A stretch of 64,000 bases of DNA from Mesostigma viride (GCA_009746045.1 RPFO01000692.1:425004-489003), one strand, 5' to 3'. Shown: positions 1 through 15,127, counted from the first letter of the stretch. Notes: generated by a model from the sequence alone, not told the origin. Numbers and translations are program-made.

Positions 1-1637
1 CATCAGGTCTTACGCCCCCGGACCGTCTCTCACAAGCACAGGACCCATCGCCAGCCCCACCCCTGAGGCTGGGATTTCCCGGTAAGCCACCGTGGCGATA
101 GGCCCTCTACCCTACCGAACCGTTGGCTGGAAAATGCTTAGCCAACGCCCCGACCAGGGCTTGTGCGTTGGTAGGAAATATTTAGTGGCATAGATATGCC
201 CGCCTTGCAGAACCGAACTCTTGTCTTTCCTATAACGCATCATACAGGGCAAAAACAAAGGCGATGAAGCAGCCAAATTCTCAGCCCCGCCAGGCAATCA
301 TTATTTGCTAAAAAACTGGGCGATGATGAAGAGCTCCTCCCGCCAAGATTTGCTCCAGCCTCGCATCCTCCCCAAACCTCCCGTCTGGCGGCTGGCACGG
401 GCCGAAAGATCAGGTCCGCTGTCAGGCTCCTGGCAGTTATGGGCTACCCGGCACCCCGCGCTAGCTATCTCCTCGCTTAAGCGCAGATTCACCTCTACCT
501 GTGATTCTTTCCACCGTAGCCGCTGGCCCTGGCCTGTATGGCTCCTTCCCCGATGCTGTCAGACATAAAATGCAGCTCCCCCAGTGTCAGGAAGCTGCTT
601 GCCGCACCCAGGGGTAGAGGGGAATCGTCAGTGGGCCCAGCGCTGGAAATCACACCCTTTTACTCAAATCGTAGAGCCCCCCAGCCTCCAACCATTACCG
701 TGGCTGGCATTGGTTGGTGGCGAACATAAAGAATTTTATTCTAGGCCTCTCCACGCCCCGAGAGGCTAATAGCATCATCTTACATTCAGCACAGCCGCCA
801 TAGCGGCCCGCCGACCTTGCCAGCAAATGCTGGGATCGAGTTGCGAAGCTGAAAAGAGGCTTCCCTACGTCCCCTACACCACTCAAAGTACTGACTGCCC
901 ATCACAGCTGCGCCACGCCTGGCACAGGTACAAGGTCTAGTGGCGTACGGTAGAAGCTACCTAGGCCTGAACTTCGGGATCACACTCAGCGCCGGCACAA
1001 TAAGGCCGGCCGCTGCAATACCCTCGTGATAAGCGCTAGTACTACGCTACCTACGGCAGTTCGGCCCCCTTTGAGCCCGTCCACGTGTCACGTATAAAAT
1101 GAGCAAAGCTCAACAAATATCTGGAAAACACGCAGCTTCCTTAGCCAAAGGATGCATCCGAGAACAACTTGATTTCGATAAACAATCGATGCTCACCATG
1201 TATGTGGCTGCTCAGTGTCATCCCCCCATTTTATAAGAGGCCTTGAGGCGGACGGGCGTGGGCGCTCTGTCGGCACCGCCGGGAAAAAGCGTTCATCCCA
1301 TGGGTCAAATGCTGCAACCCATCGGAAGCCAATGTGAACACAGGGGAAGGAGTTTAGGAAACAAGCAGACGTGCTTTCGAAGGATAATAGGTTTGACACA
1401 GCCCTTTAGAAGTCAGATTGACTAAGCGAAATTCTTCCATAAGAATGCACCCACCCACCCGCCCGCCTACAGCCCCTGCCCACGACATGATTGGAAATGA
1501 AGCCTAGAGATTGCCTTGCAAAGCCACAGCACCCCTCCATACCCTACCGCCCGCCCGCCCGCCCACCCATTTACCCATTTACCCACCCACCCAGCGGACC
1601 TTGCTTGTGAGCACTCAGAATAAAGACAGTAAAGCCG

Positions 1638-1674
<37 letters not shown>

Positions 1675-2840
1675 TCTTCAATTACCATCATATCAAGGAA
1701 CTTCTGGTAAACCCTGGGAGCTAGGGTCTTATAAAGAACTGGCTATGCCTGTCCATTTACGGGACACGCGCTGACCCAAATACAACCCTTTCCAAACAAC
1801 GTCCGGTCGTCCCTGGGAGCTGCCGTAGTAAAGTTCCGTGACGGGTGGTGAGCCCCAGTAAAAAAATGTCGAGTTCTACATAAAGAACACACATTGCCGG
1901 TGGCTCACTTGCACTTCCCTGAAGCCACCTAGGTGATGATAAGCCTCACAACGCCCAGGGCTGCTAGGCTCTGCAGGGGGTATTCCCCAATGGTGCTGTG
2001 CTTGCAAACCAAAACTAGCCTCGAATGTGCTGACCTTACATGCGCAGCAGCAGGGTAAACTGGCTGTGTCTGGCCATTCTTCTTGATGCCAGCTCTTGAG
2101 ACCTCCATGGGGTGCCGCCATTGCATAACATCAGTCTCACGCGCGCTGGCCGTACGTGCATAACAGCGACACATACTGGCTGTGTGTGGGTTGCGCGATG
2201 TGCGCTGCATGGCTATGGCAGTGAGCCGCCCCCCCCTCCTCACCTTAGGAGGAACTGCCGGGCCCCGATGGCCCGGTCGTACTAGCCTGCCTTCAATTGC
2301 CCACAGGTGCTGTTGCTTATTTCTTATGTATGCGTTTCTTCCTATACTCACTTCCACGCTTATTTCTTTACTACCTCGCAGTATAGATATACATACTAGG
2401 TCTACTAGTACTATCCATGTACTACCTAGCTATGAGTGCCTGGATTTGTGGGAGTTGTATGCATTCTGTTACACAAACCCTAATAAATCCATTATCAACA
2501 AAATCCTTTGTACACTCTTTTCCATACCTGGGTCTGTCGGAGCAGCTTGCGCCGCCGCAGATGCGCTAGTGTGTCCCGCATCGCCCGCGCGTGCAGATGG
2601 GGAATTCGCAGCGCCGGGCGAAGCCGATGCGGGGTTTGCAGGCGATGAGGCAGCACCGCAGGCGGGGTTGCTGCCATTTGCTCGGCTGGTGTTGCCGTCA
2701 GGCCCGCTCCCACTTCCGCTACCCGCGTGACGGGTGCGCTTGTTACTCTGTGTGGGATGAATGACATGCACGTAGCGGGCCCCAGACGGGAAATACATAT
2801 TTGGAACCCAGCCCTTAAGGGTTGCCTTGCGAAGCCGTAG
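1..2840. other. No recognisable gene
   Basis: Neither strand shows a protein I recognise, only short ORFs without family motifs. It holds a (CAG)10 tract at 1641-1670, short CCCGCC and ACCC tracts around 1450-1600, and otherwise mixed-composition DNA. Exons of an unrecognised spliced gene cannot be excluded. Confidence 0.5.
1641..1670. repeat. (CAG)10 microsatellite
   Basis: Ten uninterrupted CAG trinucleotides are seen directly. There is no surrounding coding context, so the polyalanine or polyglutamine readings in different frames are probably not translated. Confidence 0.9.
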
Positions 2841-2935
2841 AATTCTTGACCGGCTTGTAGGTTGAAGGGGTGAGCATCATAAAAGGTCGCACAAGGCCAC
2901 CGTGATGCTCACCCCTACAAGCTTGAACAAGAATT
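2841..2935. other. Imperfect hairpin, about 95 nt
   Basis: The left arm from 2841 (AATTCTTG, then GCTTGTAGG, then GGTGAGCATCA) is complementary to the right arm ending near 2935, with one asymmetric bulge of about six bases. The loop is roughly 20 nt around 2882-2901. Size and shape fit a structured RNA precursor or a degraded small inverted-repeat element. I see no target-site duplication. Confidence 0.45.
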
Positions 2936-4589
2936 ACAAGGGCCTTTCTATATGACATCCTACCACTAGCCCCCTGATGCAAACCCTTTTTCAATCCTGC
3001 TATAGAAACCCCTGTATGAATCTAGTCAACCGACAAGAGCAGCTGCTATTGGACGCAACTCAACACATGTGAGATTGGTACAGCTTGTAAGTGAAAGCAG
3101 CCACTGTCTCAAACGAAGCCCAAAGCAAGATGAGCCCGAGCGAGCAAGGACACAACAAGCCAACACCTTGCACATTTATCTACGTCTATGCTTCTAAAGA
3201 ATTTAGCACTTGTTAAATGAGCAACACCTAGACATACCTGGGCCTGCTTCGAGTCACTTAATGACATAGCCAAGATACAATAACAATAAGCAAGTAGCAG
3301 TCAGTGAGGCAATCTAAAAGCAACCTTAATTCAAGTAGCCAGAGACAATGAGATATAAAGTACCCTACAAACATTAGCGATAATAATCAGTACTAATCAG
3401 CAGAATATAGAAGCAACATCCACCTACAGATAAGCCGAGGATATCCCAGCTAAGCCGTAACTATAGCTTAGTATAGAACGACAGTTTAGTATAGTACTAT
3501 GGTTTCGCATAGAACCTTAGTTTAGTATAGAACTATAGTTTAGAATAGAACTATAGTTTAGAATAGAACCATAGTTTAGTATAGAGCGAGGATATCCAAC
3601 ATGGATTTGGAATACCTGGGGTCCCAATTCCGCCTTGTAGGCATTTTCCACGCTGTCCTGCGACCCAAGGAACAACAGTGGGCATGAACAAGCACATAAA
3701 AGGCATTGAAACCATTCTTCCACATGAGTCCCTGGCCAACCTACCGAAATTCTTGCTGGCTTTGTATTTACATGGGTCTTCACAGCTAGTTTAGGTTCAT
3801 GCCCCCGTCACTTCTCCTTCGCACCTTCCCTTGGGTAATTTGTGCTACTCATTGAGGGGAAGGTATCTCTGTGTTTACTCCGCCTAAAATTAATTAATCA
3901 TCTTAACTTCTAGTTGAAAGAGTAAAGAGGACCACCCAGTAGAACAAGATGTCTTTCACACACTGAGACGTGGAGATAGCCTGAACCACATCATCCACAT
4001 GTTGTGCGAACCTGCATGACCATGATAATGCTCTCTGGAATGAGGGCCAAGATGTGCGTTGCCACATGGAAAGGGGCGCAGGAGAAGGGTGCTTTACTCT
4101 TCAAGGGAGCCTCCTCTTGTTAAGTGTCAATGCAACGCCACAACAGGGGTATCTCAGCTGAATACCAGCAGTCTTACAGGATGGGGCTACCTATCACCTT
4201 GCGCCGTGGTAATAGGTCAGTTACATATCAGACAAAATCTCAAGGCAACGTGGAAGAAGCGCATTGCAATAGTGTACGCTGGCGCCTTCCAGAAAGATCG
4301 TCACAAACTTAATGTATCAAACTTGTGGGGTGGGTATGTGCAATCCAAAATAGCAATAAATACATTAATTAGTTTACAAGTAAACTGCGTCATCTGAGCA
4401 TAAATCCTCAGTGATATAGAGGCGATCAAGTATAGTGATATACAGACCAAGAACTCAGATTTCTTGCAACTTCATCTGTTCCCTGAGATATCCTCATCAA
4501 CAATCTGCATCTCTCAGTGGGCGCTCTATACAGCAAACCGGTAATGGCTACAGTTAAGTAATCATTACGTCAACGAAACGAAAAAGAAG
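2936..4589. other. No recognisable gene; one AT-rich tandem repeat
   Basis: No convincing coding sequence. Between about 3465 and 3600 there are six or so degenerate copies of an 18-bp unit of the form AGTTTAGTATAGAACTAT. The remainder shows nothing I can support. Confidence 0.5.
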
Positions 4590-6557
4590 CGTGCATGAGC
4601 TCACCATGAAATCCTGTTCCTGGAAGGCTTTAGACAGCAGGGCCTTGTATTTGTCCGCGCCAACTGCGGCTTTGACCTGCGACCAATCAAGGCCTCCATT
4701 GGTCTGCATGTGCTCGATCAGGGCCGGCCGATTCACATGCACAAACACGAGCCATTTTGTTAGCCATTCCTTGCAAGATGGTGGGCGCACCACTCTCCAA
4801 AGAATCGATGAATGTATGAAAATGCTCCCCAGAGTGCAATGATTCTGGACAGAGAAGGTCGAGGAAATATGCGTCCAATGCATGATGTAGCATAAAACTT
4901 TGAAGATAGACTTGAAGCCCTAGTAATCTCGCCTCGAAGCAGTGGAAACTTCATCTTGTAAACCTCACAGCATGCCCTAAGATGACTCAAGTAGCAGCGA
5001 ACGTCCTTCGCTAGACTTGAATTCCGCCTCAATGACTTCATTCATCATTGCATCTGCATAGCTCCTGGAACCCTGTAGCAAACGTACCCAACCTAGACCT
5101 TGCAGGAGCATGAAAAGCAAAACGCACTTTCGATTTCCACAAGGCAATATATCGCCGCATATGAATATTCTTAATCTCAAACCATGTAAGCTACGCCTGC
5201 ACAGCTAGCTAACTGCTAGTGGGCATCTCTCACAGTGTGCTGCCTGCCAGTCCCTGCCCATCCTGCCTGCATGGGTTCCTAGGTCATGTAGATACGTGTT
5301 GAGCGACAAGGAAAAGAGAGCAAGGGAATCAATTAAAGCAAGCACGCAGAGCCACGCATGCAGACGTGAACATCACATGGTCCCAGCCCCATGCTTTCCC
5401 ACTATAGAGACATTCCCCACTACAGAGACATCCCACACTATAGAGACATCCCCCACTACAGAGACATCCCCCACTACAGAGACATCCCCCACTATAGAGA
5501 CATCCCCCACTACAGAGACATCCCCCACTATAGAGACATCCCCCACTGTAGGGACATCCCCCACTTTAGAGACATTTAATACAGTTGTTGTTTAAGAGCC
5601 ACTCTTACTTATTCATGAGCCTTTCAGATTCACGATTCCATATATTTAATGCCGCTTTAGTTTTAAATGTTATCATCCCTGATGGAGATACTCTGTTGCT
5701 CTGTTGCTCGCCCACCTGGTGTGCTGCCGCCGCTGCCAAGCCTTCTTCCAAAGCCGATTTCACATCCTGCGAAAAATGTTCTCCTGCGAAGAGTGGCAGT
5801 TGCAGGGCCACGACTCGCTGTAACGTGGCGTTCTCGGCTAGGTCGTCCATCCATTCCGCGCTTGAGGCAAACATGGCACGTATGTACTTGTCTTGCGAAG
5901 TAAAAGATGTGTTTTTAGATAGGGACAACCAATAAACTTCTGGGCACTGTCGCAGCAGCTGAATTTGTACTACTACTAGCCTGCGCTGCGTGTGGCGGTG
6001 GATGGCCCAAAGCTTGTCGGCGACCCTGTGAGAGCCACGAAATTGCCAGTCAACATAGCAAGTAGTCATGATGCACGATGATGTCATGAATATCTTGTTT
6101 GTACATTAAGAAAAATATGACGGTGACACTGTGCAACTCGCGGCACTGGTTGCTTGCAAAGAATGTCGTCATCATCAATCTACATCAGTCCCCATTCTTT
6201 GCCCACAATATTTGCTAACAGTTGGGGTCAACTGCTGCTGCCTCACAAACAGATGCACATAGCCCCCAGCTCATGCAGAGTGCTTACAGGGCCCACAGTT
6301 CATGCAGAGTGCTTACTCCACCTTCCCCCAGGTGACAGGACCCCAACTTCCTGACATCTGTCTCACGCCACGTTAGACAAGAGAGTAAGGCCCTTTCTGA
6401 CCTTAGGCAAGTTGCTCACAATGTCCTCCCAAGCAAGAGCTGAAAAAGGCCAAAGCCAATGCAGGCCACGGTCGTACGTGCTGAACTCGTGCTTTCCATG
6501 CGATGGGGCAGCGAGCTGATACGCTACAAATAAACATGCTAATAGTATCTGTCGCAT
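4590..6557 (-). CDS. Candidate spliced gene, unrecognised product (possible secreted protein)
   Basis: Seen: three blocks on the minus strand look coding. A 5' block starts at an ATG at 6557-6555 with a signal-peptide-like N terminus (MRQILLACLFVAYQLA) and can end at a GT near 6401. A middle block (about 6030-5720; KLWAIHRHTQRR, SAEWMDDLAENATLQR, DVKSALEEGLAAAAAHQ) ends at a GTGGGC donor. A 3' block (about 4890-4606; LDLLCPESLHSGEHFHTFID, then DWSQVKAAVGADKYKALLSK) ends at a GTGAGC donor. The 3' block needs a frame change near 4750, so it is either further spliced or damaged. An 18-bp minisatellite (5401-5575) falls in the putative intron. I recognise no family. That these blocks form one gene is inference from strand, order and donor sites. 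Confidence 0.35.
5401..5575. repeat. 18-bp minisatellite, about ten copies
   Basis: The unit ACTAYAGAGACATCCCCC repeats about ten times with a C/T alternation at one position. Because 18 is a multiple of three, frames stay open through it on both strands, which yields low-complexity ORFs that are not evidence of a protein. Confidence 0.9.
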
Positions 6558-7588
6558 GGCACCAGAGGAGCGAGAGGAAGGGGTCACTCCTGGCGTAGCA
6601 GAAGGCAGCGAAGGATAGGGCAGTGGCAGCCATATGATGGGGGACTAAGCTGACACCACGACAAGCATGACTGGGAGGGGCCACAGGTTCTCCGTGGTCT
6701 GTTATACAAGCACCATCAGTCCCATAATTCTCTCATATTCTGCACCAAGGCAAGACAGTTGTGCCAAGAGGGGTGCAATGAGCTGCCATCGGTTGCCATG
6801 TATGACTGGGAGGGGCCGGTTGCCTAGTTCCCAGAACTCCCATTGCGGTAGTGTCCGATATTAGTTGTTAGTGGGAGTGCAGAGGGCGGCACCCAGATAG
6901 ATATGGTAGTGCCCTATTACCAGATAGATAGGGCGATACCCTTCCTGTTGTTGTCGCCAGCCTTTGACTAAGACACTTGCCTTATCAATATTCTTTAGTG
7001 TTTCCCCTACCTGCAACTTGGGGTTAGTAGCCAGGGAAAACACTAGAATTCGAATCCGCCTCTACACTGCTGCAGGGGCGTGACGAGCGTAAGAGTTACG
7101 AGATGAGTTACGAGATACGAGCATTCCTCAAGATATCAATGGACGGGTCACTGCAAAAGTGCGCACTACTGAATAGAGAGGTCCAACAGCAATGAAAGGG
7201 AATAGAGAGGTCCAACAGCAATGAAAGGGAAGGTTGAGCAATGCCAGGATTAAGAAAAAGGGAAGGTTGAGGTGGGGACCTGGGGAGTGATCCAGCAAAT
7301 GGCCTGGGAACTGCATAGGGATACTCCCCATCTCTTTCCTAGTCTTTCTTCTGATCACTTCCACAAGGCATCGCAACATATTACGTACCGAGATGAGGTT
7401 CTGAAAAACAGGGACCAGAAGCCTGACGATAGAGCGCCAGGGGTCGACAGATAGGGATCCCGCTTGCTGCAGGGCATTTCAACGAGGCACCGTGTGGAGA
7501 ACAACCACGCTTCCTAGATGAAGGCAAATTACAAAGTTCAAGCTGAAAAAAACACAATGTGTGTGTGATAGTAAGCGGGTGCATTGGG
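6558..7588. other. No recognisable gene
   Basis: Nothing recognised. A 30-bp segment (AATAGAGAGGTCCAACAGCA...) is directly duplicated at about 7172-7232. Confidence 0.5.
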
Positions 7589-7933
7589 GTGGGTGGGTGG
7601 GTGGGTGGGCAGACAGGTGGCCGGGCGGGCCAATGGGTGGGTGGGTGGGTGGGTGGGTGGGTGGGTGGGTGGGTGGGTGGGTGGGTGGGTGGGTGGGTGG
7701 GTGGGTGGGTGGGTGGGTGGGTGGGTGGGTGGGTGGGTGGGTGGGTGGGTGGGTGGGTGGGTGGGTGGGTGGGTGGGTGGGTGGGTGGGTGGGTGGGTGG
7801 GTGGGTGGGTGGGTGGGTGGGTGAGTGGGTGGGTGGGTGGGTGGGTGGGTGGGTGGGTGGGTGGGTGGGTGGGTGAGTGGGTGGGTGGGTGGGTGGGTTG
7901 GTGGGTGGGTGGGGTGGGTGGGTGGGGGTGGGT

Positions 7934-7964
<31 letters not shown>
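7589..7964. repeat. (GGGT)n tetranucleotide array and poly(G) tract
   Basis: About 80 GGGT units with sparse interruptions run from about 7589 to 7935 and are followed by about 29 consecutive G residues. All frames through it are open and encode WVGG-type (plus) or PTHP-type (minus) polymers, which I treat as artefacts. The strand asymmetry gives strong G-quadruplex potential on the plus strand. Confidence 0.95.
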
Positions 7965-7965
<1 letters not shown>

Positions 7966-9034
7966 TTAGGGCACGAGCGTGGGGCAAAAGGCAACCTTGG
8001 GCGAATCCATCTGAGCCGTAGCATTCACAAGAATTTGGAGACTACAAACTGTTGCATCTACCAGAGTTGACAAAGCACGGATCCGCGAGTCCACTGTGCA
8101 TACTTTGCTGGAAGCCAGCTGTGAGGACCTGCTAATTCGTAACGAGCAACGACACCCTCGCATATGTTACCTTACCAACTGCGAGAATTTGGCGTCAGGC
8201 AGAACTGGCAGCTATACGCTCCGTAGGCAGACGATGCATCTTAGTAGCCAACTGCAAGGCGACCTCGTGACGTCAATCACAGCGTGGAATCTACCGTCAA
8301 AAGCTAATCCAAGAGAAAGCTGCCTTTGTCTTCCAAGTGAGCACAGCACAGATGCCCAGCAATTAAACCCCTGTGACTAAGCCACTGCTGAGTGCTGACC
8401 TTATAGCGAGCGCGGCAGGCTAATTCCGGACAAAGCAGCAAGCAGCCAGCTGTCAAGTTAAGCTCGCGAAAGAAAGGTTCGTGAATAGTTGAATTGCTCA
8501 GCTTGCGGGAAAACGAGCCTGCCGCTAGAGATTATAAAAAAGATGCTAACTTCAATAACAAGGACTAGTACTTGATTACCTACATAACTACGCTAGCTAG
8601 CCCCCTGCTTGCCAGCAAAAGAACGTTAATTGCATTATCCACGGATTGCGTCGGGTCCTGGAAGCTCTTAATCGGGCCAGGATGACGAGAACTTATGTGC
8701 GGGGGGGAACTACTACTGTCGTAGCTTCCGGCCCTCGGCCAATATAGAATTCTCTGCTGCTCGTCGCGGCGTGGGAACCAACAACAACAACAACTGTCGT
8801 AGCTTCACACAGCCAGCTTGGCATATCGTGTGGTGATTGTGAATGGGTTATGGGCCTTCCTGTTCCAATTGACCGCAGCTCCTACTAAAGACCATCATCC
8901 ATAGTCGAAACTTTATCCCTACATGTAAAAACCATCGGGCGTTGTTATTGCCACGTGTCACGCTGACATGCCGAAATGTGGCCACGCTGTTTGGCCTGTC
9001 GTTGTCGTTGTTGTTGATCCACGCCGCAATCAGC
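7966..9034. other. No recognisable gene
   Basis: No coding sequence or RNA gene recognised. A short CTGTCGTAGCTTC motif occurs twice (about 8717 and 8792), the second next to a (CAA)n stretch. Confidence 0.5.
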
Positions 9035-10035
<1,001 letters not shown>

Positions 10036-10420
10036 AGTTGGTTAGTTACAGTAATTAGTTGTATCCCAACGCCGCACAGTGCTGTAACCGCAGGATATCC
10101 CACGCCGCACATCGGCACATGGGCAGCGGAGTCTACTGTATGGTGCCCATTGCCCAAGCCCCAATTAGTGCTGCTGCAGCCTGCATTTATGGGCGCGCCA
10201 GACAGCGCGGCGGGCCGAGTGCCGTCTGGAAAAATCAAAATTTTGCGCAGCGCGCCCGTTCGGGTCTCCAGCGAAATGTACGGTTAGAGTACGGTAACAT
10301 CCCGCAAAATAGCTGGCCGAGTCCTGGCCGACTTTCAACTTCGGTGCCAATGTGCTGTCCGCGCCAAATTTGGATGTGTCAAAAATAGGTTCTGAAACGG
10401 TGGCTGGGCAGTGCCGGTAA

Positions 10421-11971
<1,551 letters not shown>

Positions 11972-12001
11972 AAGACCACCCAATCGTCAGTGAAGTGATG
12001 A

Positions 12002-12006
12002 TGTAA
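12002..12006 (+). promoter_or_regulatory. Polyadenylation signal TGTAA (tubulin)
   Basis: TGTAA lies about 30 bases after the tubulin stop codon. TGTAA is the common green-algal polyadenylation signal. The match is short, and position is the main support. Confidence 0.5.
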
Positions 12007-12604
12007 TATTTTAATGGCTAGTTTGAAGGCCTTATCATTTATTGAATGAAAATTATGACATCAAACTCAGAATCAAATCATGTCACAATGACTCCAATAC
12101 TGATGCAATTTAAGGTCAAGTATGTTATTGATGTCATTGTGTGGTCATTTCTGCGAATGAAGTTAGACAACTATGCCTTGATGGCGGTCTCATATTGTGT
12201 TAAGTTTGACAACTACTGGACGCATGGCAATAACCTGTACGCGCTAACGCAGTGTTGTCTTATAGGAAAGGTGAGAAGTTGGCATCTAGTGAAGTCTCAC
12301 TAAATGTAAAGTTTCTCACTTCATAAAGTTTCTGAAAAACTGGCACCAATCTCATGTCGTGTTTAAGGGTTGTAGTTTGGGATGCCTTCTAACCAGGATA
12401 TCAAGGAGACAACAAGCGAAGGCCAGAAAGTGGGAGAATCTGGACCATGGTAGCTCCAGCCGGCCGTTTAATGGTAGTGGGGAGGATATGCAACACATAT
12501 CCCTGAAAAGGGGCATATGGTTTTCAATACATTCTAGGCGATAACCTGCAGGTGGTTGGTGTAAACTGCCTACTAGGGGTGCACAGCTGAGGTGCACATG
12601 CACC
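12007..12604. other. Tubulin 3' flank and dispersed-repeat fragment
   Basis: AT-richer flank with no gene recognised. At about 12395-12470 there is one copy of a dispersed sequence (GGCCAGAAAGTGGGAGAATC...) that recurs at about 19110-19195 in the same orientation and at about 43570-43660 inverted. It belongs to the retrotransposon debris of the two nests. Confidence 0.5.
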
Positions 12605-12722
12605 ACCATTAATTAATTAATTAATTAGGAACATAACTCCATTGGGAGTGCATGTAGCACATATCCCTGAGAAGGGGCATATGGATTTTAATACATTCTG
12701 GGCTACTTCCTGCAAGGGTGGG
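12605..12722 (-). mobile_element. 3' end of a half-LINE, antisense fragment
   Basis: An (AATT)n tail at 12609-12627 is followed by the antisense form of the family's 3'-terminal hairpin (CTCCATTGGGAG) and the adjoining 3'-UTR (CACATATCCCTGAGAAGGGG and onward to CTTCCTGCAAGGGTGGGAAT). The same block occurs intact at the 3' ends of the half-LINE copies at 18.9 and 45.7 kb, so this is a 5'-truncated minus-strand insertion. Confidence 0.7.
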
Positions 12723-12740
12723 AATATACGTTTTTCCCGT

Positions 12741-12947
12741 CTTTGTTCTTATCGTGTCGATTTCATCACGACTCTTGTTGAACTCTTGCATCGTTTATTG
12801 GTCAAAGACTATGGCCGAGACATTATGCTCCGTCAAGTCCGGTGTTTTTTGCAACGTCACCCACATCTGTTCGGTGCTGCCCCTTGGCACAAGCTCTACA
12901 AACAGGTCGTGGACCGGCTGGATCGCATAGTATCTCCGCACATCTGA
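12741..12947 (+). pseudogene. Repeated unidentified coding fragment, copy 1
   Basis: An open frame ending in a TGA at 12947 encodes FSRLCSYRVDFITTLVELL and continues through LRQVRCFLQRHPHLFGAAPW to DRIVSPHI. A second copy lies inverted at 19671-19890. The two differ at a handful of positions and several changes are synonymous, which suggests a frame once under selection. The copy is cut just downstream of its stop by the start of half-LINE A. I do not recognise the family; it could be the C-terminal part of a retroelement protein or of a duplicated host gene. Confidence 0.5.
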
Positions 12948-13153
12948 ACCCTGGAGCTCAGAACTTTTGCGTCTGAGCCCCAAATGCAGTCAGATCACTT
13001 GCAACCGATGCGTCTTTTCTAGGCGCATCTGCTGCTAGCATCGGTTACAGCTGTAACGCAGTATTGTGACCAGCCTGCAGCAATTACGCAAAGCACCACG
13101 GCGTCTCTCTAAGACGCACGCTGATATAATTTTCCGAACCTATTACGCAATAT

Positions 13154-14489
13154 ATGGCGAGCAAAAGCCTGTCGACGCAACGCAGTTTGGCGGATGCGCT
13201 CGCCTTTGACAATGCGGCAGCTGAGGCTGCCGCTTCGCCAGATCCGGCAGGCAGCGGTGACACCAGTCGTGCACTGGTGGTCACCCAGCAACCTCCCGGC
13301 CTCAATGCCTCGCCATCGGCATCGCCCGACCCTAAACGCGCCCGCTCAGCCGACAAACCAGGAGGGTCCTCACGCCCCTCGGAACCGCGTTTTCGGCTCA
13401 GACCTTTCGAGGTCGATGATCACGACTGGACCAACATGTCTCCGTCCGCTGCTCTGGACTGCATCTTCTTTGGAGACTACGCCTCGCTTTACGACTTGTG
13501 CATCCATCTCCACGCCACCGGACGCCTCCTCGTCACCGACGGCCGTCGCTGGCACAACGTCAGCATGGTTTTCGGCTCCCCCCGCCCCACTCTCCAGCGT
13601 GCCATCCTCAACTCCCTTCTCCAGCGCTCTGACGGCGAGATCTGGGCTCCATCCATCTCCGCCCCCACCCTCCGTTCCATCCTCACGGAAGCCTTTCAGG
13701 AGCACGTGACCCCCCTTGCTGCTGACGTCGCAGCAATGGGTGGCCCGCTGGCTGCTGAACTTCCTCACCTCACCGCCACCTCCACTGCCATTTCCGCCTC
13801 CACTGCCGACATCAAAGCCCAGCTCCTCGACCTCGACCAACGCCTTCAAGCCACCGCCAACGCCCTTGAGAGCTTGCATGACACCGCCGGCCTCACCGCG
13901 CAGGCGGTGAAGGACATCGCCGCCCAGCCGGCGCCTGCTGGCCCGGCCGGCGATGCTCCCTCCACCTGGGCGGACTTGCTTAAGCAGCACACCACCTCCA
14001 CCACCTCCACCATCTCGGCACAACTCAAGCAACAAGCCCTCGACCTTCGCGAGGAAGCCGACATCGCCCGGCGCAGCCACAATGTCATCGTCAAGCACTT
14101 CGACCAGCCGGCAGGTGAGACCTCCACGAGCCTTCTTGAGGCATTTAAGCGCGCCATTTTTGCCCCCATGTTACCGCACTGATGAGCTGGACATGTCGGC
14201 TGTCCGCCTCCCCCGCGCGCGGGGGAAGGCTGGCCCGGCACCCGTGCTCCTCACCTTTAAGTACATGGCGGACAAGCTGGCGTTCCTTAAATGCCGCAAG
14301 AAGCTCTCGGAGACTGGCTTCACGCTGGACGACGACTTGACCCTGGCCCAGCAACAGCGGCGACGCGAGCTATGGCCGACCTACCTTCAGCTCCGGCAGA
14401 GCGCAAGGGGGAAGCCGGTATACTGGAGGGGGGCGGTCATCCACGTTGACCACAAGCTCTGGCAGCCCCCTCCTGCCACCTCAGACTAG
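13154..14489 (+). pseudogene. LINE ORF1 protein (L1 ORF1p-like), one frameshift
   Basis: ORF1 proteins of L1-type LINEs bind RNA as coiled-coil trimers and form the retrotransposition particle with the RNA. The first 342 codons (ATG at 13154) contain a disordered N terminus, a helical region (LDLDQRLQATANALESLHD) and the start of the RNA-binding core (HFDQPAGETSTSLLEAFK). One extra base near 14165-14175, judged against copy B, shifts the frame. The rest (VRLPRARGKAGPAPVLLTFK, TLDDDLTLAQQQRRRELWP, KPVYWRGAVIHVDHKLW) continues in the next frame to 14489. The last part matches the C-terminal domain of intact copy C at 46744-48132. The element is therefore defective in ORF1. Confidence 0.8.
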
Positions 14490-14714
14490 GAATATATATT
14501 ATAAAAATATAATTACTTACAGCAGAGTGAAATCACTCAAACCAAAGCAAACGCCCAGCTATAAACCTATATATGTTAAAAATATAATTACTTACAGCAG
14601 AGTGAAATCACTCAAACCAAAGCAAACGCCCAGCTATAAACCTATGTACAGAGCCATGTCAAAGCGCTATACGACGATAAGACCAATGGAAACGCCTAAC
14701 GGGAGGAACCTAAT

Positions 14715-15078
14715 AGCCCTGCTGCACCGCAAAATCAGCCCGCGTACGGCGGAGCATGATGTCAGCCATGGCCCGAGTCAGCGCCACCGACAAGAGCTGA
14801 CGCCAATATGACGTCCAGGTCCGCGCCGACCATGGGGCCCGCTGGCCCTCCAGGTCCAGCCGGTCCTCCCGGAGCCGGCAACACTCCTTGAAGAAGGCGG
14901 AGGTCAGGGGCCCCATGGCCCCAAACTCCTCCAGGACAAAGGGCACCACACGATGGTGCCCGACGTCGCCGTAGGCCAGGAGCTTGGCCCGCTCCGCCCG
15001 GTCCGCCGTGTAACCTGCCGTGAGGGAGGCCCCAGCCACGTGGCTAAGAGCCAAGGGCCGCGCCACCGAAACGTCAAC
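14715..15078 (-). pseudogene. LINE ORF2 C-terminal nuclease-like domain, minus copy
   Basis: The minus-strand frame reads DVSVARPLALSHVAGASLTA, then AKLLAYGDVGHHRVVPFVLE, then MLRRTRADFAVQQGY and a stop. It holds the second half of a PD-(D/E)XK-like fold; the first half (the PD motif) is missing because the arm ends at the inverted-repeat spacer. In this half the frame is intact, unlike the plus copy. Assignment to a restriction-like endonuclease of a non-LTR element is inference from motif spacing. Confidence 0.5.
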
Positions 15079-15127
15079 TAGGAATATATATACCAGATAT
15101 TTGTATTTGCACACTGTCCTCCTGACG

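Noticed and set aside
7479-8024. PTHP- and WVGG-repeat proteins on both strands
   Set aside because: Every frame of a (GGGT)n tract is open; composition alone explains them.
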